Part shown: positions 11,883 to 26,170 of the stretch, piece by piece
Layout: each line of letters opens with the position of its first letter
How positions within the stretch are numbered: the stretch's first letter is position 1
Source: Panagrolaimus kolymaensis
Lineage: Eukaryota; Nematoda; Chromadorea; Rhabditida; Panagrolaimidae
Length of the DNA: 64,000 nucleotides
Reading direction: 5' to 3'
Assembly: GCA_028622995.1 (NCBI GenBank)
Contig: JAJQJQ010000055.1
Location: 372,001 to 436,000, forward strand
Notes under the pieces: generated by a model
The model's database searches: none
What the model was told of the DNA's origin: nothing
Seen by the model: only the letters and a program-made list of their open reading frames with translations
Translations under genes and position numbers: made by a program

Positions 11883-13245
11883 TTAGCAATATGTGCCCAT
11901 AATAAGAATACTTTTTAATTCATCCACATTATTTTCAACAAGAGTAACAAAGTAAAGGAAAGGATAAAAAGCATTGAATGATGGTTTCTTAATTGGTTGA
12001 TGACATATTCCAGCAACAGGTTCAGAATAAGTTTCTACTGTTGGTGTCATTCCATATTGGTTTATCTGTAAAATATTTAATTTTATTTAATTATAAAATT
12101 AATATTCTTTCTTACATGAATTTTTGTTGACTGAATAATTTTGACTCCATGGAGTGTTGGACCAGAAATATTGCGAATTCCATGACCATTAAAGATTTGA
12201 GTTATTCCAAGTTTTTCTAAACTCTCATTTAACAACATTTTATTTTCAAATTGAAAAACTGGGATTTGAACTATAATTTCTTCAGAACGTCTGAAAATAA
12301 ACTTTTTTGCTCTTTTTTGTTACAACTTTTAAACAAACAAATAACACACTTTTTTGCTATACATTCTTTCAAAAGATCACCATTAAATTTATCCATCAAT
12401 TCAGATAACCCATATCTCTTCTTGGGCAAAACTACATGTAACCACATTTTTCGATTCTTGTATGGAATTCCAAGGCAACTCCATGTTTCACCTTCAGTAA
12501 AATTCCATTCCTCTTCTTTAATGGTTCGATACATCATTTGAATTCGTCGCTTTAATTTTGGATTTGAAAAAAACCCGTGATGAACGATTTCTTCAAATGG
12601 AGTTTCCCATTCTCCAAAAAAGAATAATGCATTTACGATGAAAAGATTCTCATCACTCTTAACATCAGTTTCAGTTACAATATTGTTAATTTGCTTATCT
12701 GTATCTTGGGATACCATTTCATTAATTTTCTGTAAAAAAAACTAAGTAAGTAAACTAAATTTTAAATTAAAAGTTTATCCACTCACTTCAGCGGAGTTTT
12801 TGCTATCTTTGAAATCTAGCTGCTGATATTGAGTTTCAAATTTCTTCATATTCTCAACAAAAGATGGAAGTAATGATTCTTGATTCGATAAAAACATGCA
12901 ATTTGAAAATAATAATTTGAAAACATTGTCTCCTTCATTAAACTTTTCATTTACATTTTTACAATATTTTATTATATTTGAATAATGTTCAAGTATATCT
13001 TCTTTGGAATTTTCTATAATGAGAGGCAGATAATAATAAAAAAATATATAAAATTAGTGAAACATACCTTCACCAAGAACATGAGCAAGCTCTTTAGCAG
13101 TTATATCATCCGATCCAGCAAAAATTGCTGCTAAAACATTCAAAATTGATATCGGTGAATAAACAACAGATTTATCAGTTTCATTTTTTGAAGTTAATAT
13201 TTTAAGAATATTTACTGAGAAATCAGTTTCCAATTTAGTGCACAT
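11883..13245 (-). CDS. serpin, probably non-inhibitory
   Basis: Five exons: 13068-13245, 12787-13013, 12350-12729, 12116-12290, 11883-12065 (minus order), 380 aa, the usual serpin length. Evidence: N-terminal VVYSPISILNVLAAIFAGS (helix A/B region); central ENLFIVNALFFFGEWETPF (strand 3A, breach region, normally NAxYFKGxWxxPF); LHVVLPKKRYGLSEL (strand 2B); and C-terminal PFLYFVTLV, the strand 4B/5B end. No secretion signal is seen, so it may be intracellular as many nematode serpins are. Odd: the reactive-centre hinge, normally EEGTEAAAA, reads NQYGMTPTVETYSEP. It lacks the small residues at P12-P9 and has Pro near P12, which should hinder loop insertion. I infer a non-inhibitory serpin. A possible SL trans-splice acceptor (TTTCAAG) is 8-10 nt before the ATG. 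Confidence 0.88.
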
Positions 13246-13641
13246 GTTGTTGCTTGAAAATAAAGATAAACACTAATTATTTAAAAGTTGAATTGAATGA
13301 TTCATTTTTTTTTTTTGCAATAAAAGCAAGCGTTACGAAATAGAAATACAATTTTTATAGTGTTGTTCTTTGGAATGAGTCAAAAAAACTCCTAAACTTT
13401 TAGTAGCATTTTATTTTTATTTTTAAAAATCTTTTTTATCTGCCATTTTTCTGAATATGGGGTGATAGTTAATTTAATAAAAAAGCTGAAGTGACAAAAA
13501 TCTAAAATAATCAAAATTTTATTAGCTTTCAATAAATTATTAAATTTTTTTTACAAATATGCAAATAAATATGTACAAATTTTTTGACAGGAAAATTTAT
13601 CACTGGATAATTTTTTTTATTTGATTAGTTTTAAGGATTTT
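13246..13641. other. intergenic, no gene seen
   Basis: Short A+T-rich spacer between two minus-strand genes; likely the serpin promoter and the 3' UTR of the coiled-coil gene. Confidence 0.45.
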
Positions 13642-16600
13642 TCACTGGAAAACTTCATGATCATAATTATTTTCTTGTATGGCTTTATGAACTCTACGTT
13701 GTTCATGTTCAAGTTCGCGATGAGTTTGATCCAACGAACGCATGGTTTCATTTGCTCGATCAAATCTTGGAGGTTTTATATAAGCGCTATCAATGCTGTG
13801 GCGGCTGTTTCTGAAAAAATTGTAATTTAAAAAAAATTTTATCGCCTGCTTTTTTAAATAGATACAAACCTGGACATTGCATTGGCCGCAGGTCGAATAG
13901 GCCTCGATCCAGGTCTTGGAGAGTCATTTCGCCTTGAAGGAAGTTGACTGGAACTTCGTCGCTGTGAAAGTGCAGATGATTTTCTTGGTTGATCCACCGA
14001 TGGAGTTCTATTTCTCAAGGTTGTAGATTCCACTGATGGAGCTCGAGGCCGTTGATTGATTTGCCTTGATGGAGGCTGCTCGTTTGGAGGCGAAGTAGGG
14101 TTATTTTTATTTCGAAGAGCAGGAATTACTGGGCTTTGCTGTCGTGCAGCGGCGGCTTCATTTTTTAAATGATCTTTCTTTTCCCACCATTCTAATTTTC
14201 GGGGAGGTCCACTCATGTCATCCGAACCTGGTTTTTGGATATCTAAAATTTTGATACATTAAAAAAATTTCTACAAAAACACAAAAATATTATACTTCGC
14301 GGTGGGGTATTTTGCCTTCTTCGTGGATTTGGTTCTCTCGAAAATGAATCACGTGAATCGCGCCTCGAATTATTATAATTATTAGAATTAGAAGTTTTAT
14401 TATTGGAATTTGAATAATACGCCGTTGCTTCAGCCATTCTTGCTGATTTTCTTTCCGCAGCTAAAACTTTTTCTTTAGTTGCACGTTTTTCTTCATCCAT
14501 TTCAGCTTGTTGACGAGCTTGAAAAATTTCACTTCTAAAAAAGTATATAAAGAAAATAAATAAATTAAAAATATCAATAAAAATAATTGCTTGCTCAATT
14601 TTTAAAAAAATGAAAGGGAAAAAGCAAGCGACTAAAAAGTAAGTAAAACTAAATTTTTAAGATTTCTCTACCCTACCTTAAACGTTCACGGTCTTCTATT
14701 TCTCTTTCTCTCATTTTTTCATATTCTTTTCGCTGTTTATTTTCTTCTATTTGCCTTAATAATTCTAATTTATGTTGCTCTTTATCATTTTTAGGAAAAT
14801 CCATTCGATGAAAGGTATTAGCTGCAGCCATTGGGGCAGGTGTGGGATAATATGAGTTTCGTGTTGGTGCTCCTGTTGTGGCATTTAATGACGGAGAAGA
14901 TAAAGAAGGATTATTATAAAATGAACCATAAGTATTTGAATTTGATGACATATTTACTGAGGGTAAATGCACAGGAAGGGGTGGAGCTGAAGATAAACTC
15001 GAATATGGATCATTGTTGTCCTATAAAAGATAAGAATAAAATAAATAATTGTCTTTTGCAACAACAAAAAAGTAAACAAAGTTATTTGAAGTTTTTGAAA
15101 AGCATAATTTTGGTTTAAAAAATTCATATTTCCGTCGCTTAGGTTTAAAACTAATAAACGTCAGAATAATTTTTTGATATATTTTTTTAAATTTTAGATA
15201 AAATCAGGAACAAAATTGTCAAACCAGATTTCTAAAGGTTTGAAAAAATGATGTCGAAAAAATGTTTAAAAATAGCTCAAAAAAGGTATTAAATTAGTTT
15301 AATTCTCTTTATGAAAAAAATTAGAAAAGCCATGTGTTTTGGGCTTTGTAGTTATCAGCTTTTGACTTAATTAATTAAATATATAAAAACTTACGAAATG
15401 ATATAGACTTGCAGGTGGTGGCGGAGCTGGATGTAACCTATTAAGTTGACTATCGAATAATTTGCCACTCAAAGTAAATGGATCATTTAACTAAAAATGC
15501 ATTATTAAAAATTTTTATGGTTCTAAAGCAAATTTAAAACTTTACTGAATAAATCGATGAAGGCACTTGAGAAATTCGTTGTCCCGCATTCCAATTTAAT
15601 GTACCACGTTTACCACTTTTAGGTTGGGGATTTCCTCTAGCCCATGGTAATTCATCATCAATCATTATATTTTTTTCATTCTTAAAAAAAGTTGTGAAAA
15701 TTACTAACAACATAAAAATTAAAACAAGCAGCACACGTTTGTTTTTTTAAAAGTCGAGAGAGAAAAAATGAACAAAAAAAATTATGAATAAAGTATCAAA
15801 TTTTTTTCTTCAGCTTTGTTTAGTCGTCTGTTGTTGCTAGGATAAATTTTAACAAAAAAAAACAAAACACAAAAGAATAACTACGACTACTTTTGAGTGG
15901 GAAAATGCATGACTAAAAAAGTGCAGTCAGCAAAGCTTTTGAATCGCTAAAATTCTTCTAAAATTAATTTATAATATTTGATTCGATTGGAAAAAGCATC
16001 AAAAATTCAAATGAATTCATTACTTTAAATAGATAAAAAAAATATTACTCAAGTTGAATTTGGAAAAAAAAATTTAACATTAAATAATGCCTTTTTATGC
16101 ATTTTTGAAATTTTAAAATTATTTTTAAAAAACGGGTTATAATAATAAAATTCGATTCAGAATTTCTCGAAACGAGGAAATTCTGGAATCTCGATGCATT
16201 TATTCAAAAATAAGTGCAGAAATTATTTTTTAATTTAGCTTCCAAAATTCGAGACTTTTTTTGCTCAAAAAGTTAGATATTTTACTTACAGATGAATTTG
16301 ATGTTTGTCGATTAAATGATGAAAGATGGCTGGAATGGTGATTCGGGTTAATACCAACTTGATTTTTCTGTATGGCAGGATCAAATTCGCTAAAAGCTTT
16401 TAAACTATCTGATCGCTGTAAACTTTGACTGTTATTGGAGGATAATTCACTATTATTTGAATATGATTGAGACATATTCAACGAAGGGGCATAATATGGT
16501 TGCGTAGCTAAATGTAAAGCAGCTAAAGCTCCAACATTTGGATTTTGTTTTTGTTGTTTTTGAACTGAAGCATATATATGATTTTGATTGGAATGCATTG

Positions 16601-17150
16601 GATCTGCTGGAGGACTGGGTGAAAAATCTTTTCTGGATCGAATATTATTATTGTTGCCATTGTTTCCATTATTATTTATAATTCCAAGTGAAGCAAATTC
16701 TTTATTTATTAATTGATTAAGTTGCGGATCAATAGGTTGATAAAATTGTTGGCCATCAATTATTACGGAGCGAATTCCAAATAATTGAGTGGAACCTGGA
16801 ATTTATCGAAAATGTAAAAAACCTCAAAAGTCAGGGGATTAAAGGAAATTTTTTAGAGAAAATCAAAAATAACTCTCACCCGGAATGATTTGAGGCATTG
16901 AAGAAGGGCCACTCGAAGAAACTGAAGAAGCCATCGACAATGAAGCATCAAAGGGTTGTTGAAGAAATGCTTCATAAACTCTTTCCTGTTGTGGTGGAAT
17001 TAGTTGTTGTTGTTGTTGGCGAAGGGCAGATTTCAATTGCGATGGCGGAACTTGTTGCGGTTGATGTTGAAATAATTCAGGCGGAGGCTTTCGAGTTCCT
17101 GGTAAACCCGCTGATTGCGTTGATGGATTAAATGCATACGTTCGAACCAT
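13642..17150 (-). CDS. disordered coiled-coil protein (CSPP1/CCDC66-like at best)
   Basis: Eight exons: 16880-17150, 16290-16795, 15546-15680, 15395-15490, 14677-15020, 14296-14534, 13870-14242, 13642-13810 (minus order), 710 aa, all phases consistent. Residues 1-330 are Gln/Asn/Ser/Pro rich with polyQ and polyN. A short conserved-looking block, ELPWARGNPQPKSGKRGTL, follows. Then a charged helical segment rich in Glu/Lys/Arg (QIEENKQRKEYEKMREREI and onward to KRATKEKVLAAERKSARMAE) spans two exons and looks like a coiled coil. The C-terminal third is Ser/Pro/Arg rich (QSPVIPALRNK, RTPSVDQPRKSS) and ends in a second helix (LDQTHRELEHEQRRVHK). The pattern of a disordered N-terminus, single charged coiled coil and SP-rich tail recalls centrosome/cilium proteins CSPP1 and CCDC66, but I cannot confirm homology. 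Function unknown. Confidence 0.75.
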
Positions 17151-18348
17151 AATTTTTTTGGAGTCGTGTGCTACTTTTGAATAATAAATTTAAAAATAAT
17201 TAAACACTCGACATTTATTTTATTACTCAGCTACAACAATGGCAACAATAAAAAAAAGATAATTCTTTTTTGTAGTATTTTTTTTAACCGACAATTCAAT
17301 CCATTTTTTTCTTTTCTCTTTTTCAGTTTTTTAATTATTCATTGAAGCCTTATAAATAAAAAAATAAAATAAAGATAAGGATTAAAAAATATTTCACTTT
17401 TTTATTTCTTTCTTTTAAAATCTGAAGAATAATAAATAAATTTCAAATAAAAAATATATAAATAAATAAAAAATTAGTTTAGCACACGAATATTTAAATT
17501 AATCATTCAAAGTTATAAAGTTCTAATAATTTTTTTCTCATTTTTAGCATTTTTTTTCTATCTTATTTTCTTGCATAAAAACAAATGTATGATGTAAAGG
17601 TATGCTTTTGCTTTTACCTTTTTGCCTAAACTTAATTTTAACGTTTTATGGGAAAATAAAAAAAATTTTGTGGTGCGTAGGCATGTTGTTATATGTTCAT
17701 TTCTATATTGGTATTTAGGCTCCTTTTTTACTCAACACTCAAAAAAATAAAATGAAAATTGAGCCTTTCTTTTAGAGGGAACGAGAAAAAAAAGGTTTCC
17801 ATAACAACTTAGGCATGAAGGCTGCGCGACAAAAAGTAAAAAAAACTCACTAAAAAATTGTTCAGTGGTTTTTGAAAAGAAACAAAAAGTATGGCTTTTG
17901 TTTTGAAATAAATACTAAAAAGCCAATTTTCTTTTTTCAGTGGTCAGTGAAGTCTTTTTTTTCATGGTTGCGATGAGTGACCAACAACAACCAATAAAGA
18001 TATTGGATTCAGGCGACTATGGTCACTCACTAGATTGCATGTTTCATTGTTCTCTATTTTTTGGCTTTATTTTTTCCAACTTTAAATTTATTACTTTTTC
18101 GTATACGTTTTTGTTCACAAAAAAATGAAACACACGAAAAAAAATTATATATACAAATAAGCCTTTAATTAAAATTATTATTAAAATTAACTAAAAATTA
18201 TTAAAAAATATTTAAGAACAAAAAAATAAATTATGGAATGTTTGAGGGGGTATATCATCGTTTACACTGTTTTTATGAAAAAGAAAGAAAGATTCATGGT
18301 AAAAAAAATTTTAAATCAAAAAAGAGACCAATTAATTATTATTATTAT
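17151..18348. other. intergenic, no gene seen
   Basis: 1.2 kb spacer with poly-A/T tracts. A short plus-strand open frame at 17940-18128 shows no family features. Presumed promoter of the coiled-coil gene and 3' UTR of the lipocalin gene. Confidence 0.45.
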
Positions 18349-20367
18349 TTATCCTTTAAATTTAAATAGTGATGGTGGGAATGAGCAAGTAGAAACATCA
18401 ACATTTTGAACAAAATTTAAAATTCTTGAAAAACTATTAATTATTCCTTTTTGTTCGAGAATTTTATTTACAGCCACTTCGTAGCGCTAAAGTGTTTAAT
18501 AAATTTAATTATTTTTAGGTCTTCAAAAAAGAATGAAGCAAATTTTACCTGTTTATAAACCTGTGGATCCCGAGCTAAAACATACACAGGGAAATTGCAA
18601 TTTGTTGAAAGAATAACAAATTCATATTCTCCATTAGCATTTATAGGGCCAGTGTAGACAACATGAACTGAAAAAGAAATAAATAAAAATTAATCCGTTC
18701 TTATCCAAGTTTCTCGAGAATTAATTTTTTTTTCTGAATCTTACCTTCGACATCTTCTTTAGTATTACTGGTTCGGAAAATGAGTTCTCCAACTTGTTTT
18801 AAAATTCCATAGCCGCTAGTAATTTTAGGGTCGCTATATGGAGTTCCATCAGTGCTGTATTCAAATACCTCGAAAATAGTTCCAAGCCCGCCATTTGAGA
18901 CATCATTAAGTTTTTTGTATGAAGTCATAGAGCAGGGGCTTTTGCTAACAATTTGAGAATAAACAACCTAAAAAATAAAAAAATATTGAAAAATTTGAAT
19001 ATTTTTAACAAAAACTTGGATCTTCAGTTTCATAAAAAATGTTTTGGAAAAATGTAAAAGTTAATTTTTGGAGAAACAAAGTTTGAAAAAATTTGCATGT
19101 TTTAAATAAAAGCCAAGATTTTTATTGGTTATTTTTTGTAAAAAAAAATAATAATCCAAACATTTTTGAGGGAGAAAAAAGAATTTAGACTTACTTGATA
19201 CCATTGACCCATAAATGAATCAACATTGAATGTGCTTACAGGCACTGGCTTAGGATTACAAAGAGGACTTTCAGGTTTTACAATCATTCCTTCCAACATT
19301 GAAAGACTTTCATCAAGAGTTTCTTTTTGACCAGCTGTCAAAGTTAAAGGAGTGGAACTATCAGGATCGGTGCCATTATTTTGAATGGAACCTTGAGTTA
19401 AAGCTTTGTATAAAACATTGCTAATCATATCTTTTCCGGGAAGAGGACTGTTGCTTCCTCCGAGAATATTTCCTACAGCTTTGCCGATTTCTGCTTGATC
19501 CGCGGGTTTATGGTCTTTGTTAAGTCCAATTAAATCAAAAAGTGTTCCAATTAGGCCACCAGATTGAGGTTCATCAGAAAGTGAAGTGGAACCATATTCT
19601 TCAGGATTTCCAGCACTTGAAGAATAAGCTGTTTCAGAAACGGATGAAGGAATTCTATCATCAAATGCAACAGGCCCAAATCCGCCTTCAGGCACTTCAG
19701 GTCTTGAAGCCATTTTAGGGAGTTCTGGAGCTTTATCCATAATTATAGGTTGATGCCGACGAATTTCTGGAGCTTCCATGGGCATAGGTGGCTTTGGAAT
19801 GGATGGGAAATTTTTTGGAATTCCAGAAATCGAAGAGCCTCCGTCACTAACTTTTTCATTAACTTCGATGTTCTAAAAAAATAAATTTTAATGATAAAAA
19901 AAAGAAAGTTTAAAAAATATTTTTACTTTTGGATGAGAATTTTCTTGAAATGAACTTAATGCAGGTCGATTTCCATTTAAAAGTGAAAAGCCTTGATTAA
20001 ATCCTGGAGGTAAACCATTTGGATTACTTCCAGCTGGAGCAGAAAAAAAGTTTTCTAAAGTTTTTTCAATTCCACTTGGTTGATGAATGGGACCTGATGG
20101 GCCACCGCTGGCTACACTGCTACTCGATCCAATATCATAAGTTTTTTCAGGGAAAAATCCACCAGGTCTTGGACCCATTAAAGAATCCATTAATTCTGCT
20201 GCATGTCCATCCAATTCAAAATAATGCCTTAATTCTGGGGCAATCGTGGGTTTAGCATCCAATCGCCTTCCACCTCCCAAAGGGAAAGTTTCATATTGTC
20301 CAGAAACTTGGCCAATGCCGCCACAAAAGGCAAAAACGAATGAAAGTAAAATAGAAAAATAATCCAT
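18349..20367 (-). CDS. secreted lipocalin-like (LPR-type) protein with long N-terminal extension
   Basis: Five exons: 19927-20367, 19195-19872, 18745-18967, 18549-18667, 18349-18486 (minus order), 532 aa. A signal peptide is clear at residues 1-23 (MDYFSILLSFVFAFCGG...). About 330 residues of Pro/Gly/Ser-rich sequence with no recognised domain follow. The lipocalin barrel occupies roughly the last 180 residues: NVDSFMGQWYQVVYS carries the GxW signature, followed by Cys in SPCSMTSY, a mid strand region VHVVYTGPINANGEYEFVI, then Cys in STNCNFPVYVLARDP (the typical third lipocalin motif) and a C-terminal helix. Nematode LPR lipocalins act in the apical extracellular matrix of epithelial tubes and cuticle; that role is inferred. 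Unusual for a lipocalin (normally ~160-200 aa) is the extension, which exceeds the domain in length. Confidence 0.82.
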
Positions 20368-22174
20368 GGAAAAAAATAAAATTAAATTTTTAAATTACAA
20401 AATCAATTTTCTTTTTTTCTATTGGATTCGCAGCAGGCGCAGAAGAATAAAGCCCTGTTAAACTGCGCAAAATAATATATAATCGAGGGCAATCGGGAGA
20501 GACTAACTTCTGCCGAAACACAATTTTTTAGCCAGAAACTAAAGAAGGGATCTATCTGTATCTCTCAATTTCTTTTATTATGTTTGTCCGGTTTTTTTAG
20601 TTTTAGTTTTGTGGAGTAGCCGCCTGCCCGGAAACTGAAACAGTTTATTTTATTTTTTTCAAAGTCGTGTGCTTGCGCCCTAAAGGCGTATTCAGGTTAT
20701 ATTTTCAGATAAAATTTATTTTATTTGATTGCCAATAGGAACGACGATGGATGCATTGCATTGACTCTCTTTTTTCTCTTTCTCTCTCTCTATTTTAAAT
20801 TTTGTAATCCACCGCCCCAAAAAAAGCAAGCAAGCGAGGAGAGTCAGGAGCTGAAAGAAATCAGCGACAGCCATAGTTGCGATTCAAGGCAGGCAAAAAC
20901 GTAACATCCCATCCTATTTTTATTTTTTTTTATTTTTTTTATAAAATTCAATGGACATTTTTATTTGACCGACACTGAATGATTTTATTTAACCCGTTAC
21001 AAATAATCGCTGGAGAGAAGAGGAAAGAAAAAAAAGATAGATAGATAGTTAACATGGATTCCACGCCGCTCCACAACCATCAGCATCACGCTTCCCAATG
21101 TTATCGATGTTGTTTGACGGCCGACATGCGCGAAAAAAAAAGAAAAAAAAACGAGGGGACTGGGTCACTAACCTTGAAACGATGAATCGAATTCCTTTCA
21201 TCACGATTTTTTTTTTCAATAAAAATGACCGACAAAAAATTTTAGAGAAAAAAAGAAGCAAGAAACCGTTAAATTTATCTGAAAAATTTTGTTTGATTTA
21301 AATTCGTGATTTCATGATTTTCTTTATTACATAAAATCATTTATCCCCTTAAAGGGCAGCAATCAGCAGCAGTGGCGTGAAAATGACCATTTCTAAAAAT
21401 GGGTGGCACGACATTTAAATTGAGATGATTGACGACTCTAGGTCGAATTATGCATGTATCATTGATTGATTCATTGATTTTAAATAAATTTGATTAATTG
21501 GAAGACATTTTTAAAAGTTTAAGAAATTTTGAAAAAGGATAAAAGCAAGATAAAATTAACGAATCAAGAAACATGAAAAGCGGCTTTTAAAAGATGACTC
21601 CAAAATAAGTAAAATTACTTCCAAAGTTAAATTTGGAAAGCAAAGTAAAGTCCAATCATATATACTTTCTGGAAAAAATCTACTTAAAATTTTTGAATGT
21701 TTTCCACAAAAAAATGCAAATTTCAACTTTGTCATGGATTCTTCTTGCTTTCTTTTGCACTTTAAAGACTTTTTTATTCTCAAATCTTAAAATAGTTTGT
21801 TTTAATTCATTGCACTTTTTAGTTTTAACATTTTCCCATCATTATTATTCAAAAAAGAAGAAAAAAAGAATAATTAATAATTGTGTAGAAAACTTTTAAA
21901 AGAAAAAGTTAAACAACGAAATTATTTTTCACAGCCATCAAAATTGCTGCACAAAAAACATAGCCAACAACTACTAACTTCTTTTCAAGACCAAAATAAT
22001 AAAAAAAGTTGGATGTGAAAAATCATATTTTAAAGGTTTTTTCATATATATGCGTGGTGGTAATTCATATTTATTCATGCTCATCATCTTTCAACTTTTT
22101 TCCATTTTGAAAAGTTAATTTTCAAAAGTAATAAATTCATTGTGGCTTTATTTAATTTTATAAAATTGGTGAGA
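20368..22174. other. divergent promoter region between lipocalin and pantothenate kinase genes
   Basis: 1.8 kb with no supported gene. It separates two divergently transcribed genes, so it must hold both promoters. G+C is locally higher around 20430-21180 than in the flanks, with CT-rich tracts near 20765-20795. Short frames at 21049-21301 (both strands) and 21556-21899 are composition artefacts. Confidence 0.45.
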
Positions 22175-24593
<2,419 letters not shown>

Positions 24594-24945
24594 TTTCTTT
24601 ATTCAAAAAAAATTTTATTTATGCAAAATTTATTTCCTTAAAAAAATAATTTTTATATGTGCCGGTAATTCTCTTATTGAGAAGTTGTGCCTTGAAAAAA
24701 AACTTATTTCTATTTTTAATTGTATGTTTGTAAATTTATTTATTACTTTATTATTTTTATAAAAAAAGCTATCCATGAGACTTATTTAAAAAAAATTAGA
24801 ATTCCATTTTTTTCTGTGATTTTTTATGCAAAAAATTTTTGTTAAAAATTAATAAAAGGTTTTTAAACTAAAATGTTTAAGTTTTCTTTACATTGTTTAT
24901 TTGAAGATTTTTAATTATTTATTCATTAAAAAAAGTTTTTTACGA
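24594..24945. other. 3' flank of pantothenate kinase gene
   Basis: No gene. An AATAAA at 24851-24856 is a plausible poly(A) signal for the plus-strand kinase gene. Confidence 0.45.
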
Positions 24946-25029
24946 TGGTGGAGACGGGATTCGAACCCGCGCGTGCATATGCACAGGGGAACTTAAGTCC
25001 ACCGCCTTGGACCGCTCGGCCACTCCACC
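24946..25029 (-). tRNA. tRNA-Leu (anticodon UAA)
   Basis: 84 nt class II tRNA on the minus strand. Acceptor stem GGTGGAG pairs with CTCCACC, discriminator A. D-arm GGCCGAGCGGTCCAAGGC has the Leu/Ser form. Anticodon loop CTTAAGT gives UAA at 24993-24995 (plus coordinates). A long variable arm folds as GTGCATATGCAC, and the T-loop is TTCGAAT. It reads UUA codons, which are common in this A+T-rich genome. One T-C mismatch (positions 28-42) is seen in the anticodon stem. Internal A and B boxes for Pol III are contained in the gene, and a T-run follows on the minus strand. Confidence 0.92.
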
Positions 25030-26170
25030 GATAGAAAAAAGTTAAAAAAAGCAAAGTGTGCGTGTAAATATCATTTAAATAAATATTGAAATGAATGATA
25101 AAAATACCTTTTTCTTTGTTCAAGTTGATGCAATATTTTTCGTGCATACATGATTTCAGAGTTTTGCGGAAAAAAAGTTGAGTAGCAAAAAAAATATGAG
25201 GCAATGTAAAAACAATTATATCAACTTTTTTGTTACATAAAAGCCATATATTTTACAGTATCAAAAATACTTTGAATTAAAAACATTATTACTTCTTTTG
25301 GAGAAAAAAAAAGTTTAATTAATAAACACAATGAGGATCTATTAGTTGTACATTTTGAAAAGAATTCAGAGTTTGGACATCTTACATGAGCTTGGACTAT
25401 TTCAATATTAAAGCTACAAGTTAGGTTTAATACAGCGCCTTCAGGTGCAACATTCATGGAAGCTTTTTTGTTGGTCATTGGTGACGCATTTCTTTTTCAA
25501 GTTTAATACGATATATTTTATTTCTTTAAAAACATTCATTTTTTTGTAGAAAAAAAGAAGAAGAAAATAAATCATCATTAAAATATTCAAAATAAATCGA
25601 AAAATAATCAATCAAGAAATTTTTGATGGTCAAGCAATTCGCAAAAGTTTAAGCTTCTTTTTATTATTGATTTAAAAACGTCGAAGCAATCCGTGTTGGA
25701 ATAATTTAAAAAAAAGCAATTTTGAAATATGGCGGGACATAAAATTTTTGGAAAAATTTATCTGTAAAAATAAATGTTTGAAACACTATTTTTGGTTTTA
25801 GTAATAACTAAATTTACTCTAATATTTAAAAAATTATAAAATTAATTAGATGCAAGCTCCTTCTAAAATCTAAATTCCTTCTAAACAAGTTTTGTCAGAA
25901 CACATGTTTTTGCTTTTTTTTAAATTATGAAATCGGCTGCTTTTTCCAGTTTGCTTCCTCCATAATTGTTGCTTGCTTGGACGCATTTTTTACAAATTCG
26001 GTCATTGCAATTGATTTTTCCTATTATTGTTGTCGTTGTATTTTTTATGGGTGTGTTTTTATTGATTTTATTTTCTAATAAAAATAAGGTAGTTTTAAAA
26101 AATGGTTAATCCTCTTCTTTTAGGTTATTTTTATTGATATTATTTTTTACTAATCTTCCACTCATTCATT
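25030..26170. other. intergenic, no supported gene
   Basis: 1.1 kb spacer. An 81-codon minus-strand frame at 25233-25478 begins MTNKKASMNVAPEGA and is Cys-containing but has no signal peptide, no splice support and no recognised family; left unannotated as a gene. Confidence 0.4.

Noticed and set aside
25233..25478. 81-codon minus-strand frame MTNKKASMNVAPEGA...
   Set aside because: No signal peptide, no splice partner, no family; not distinguishable from chance.
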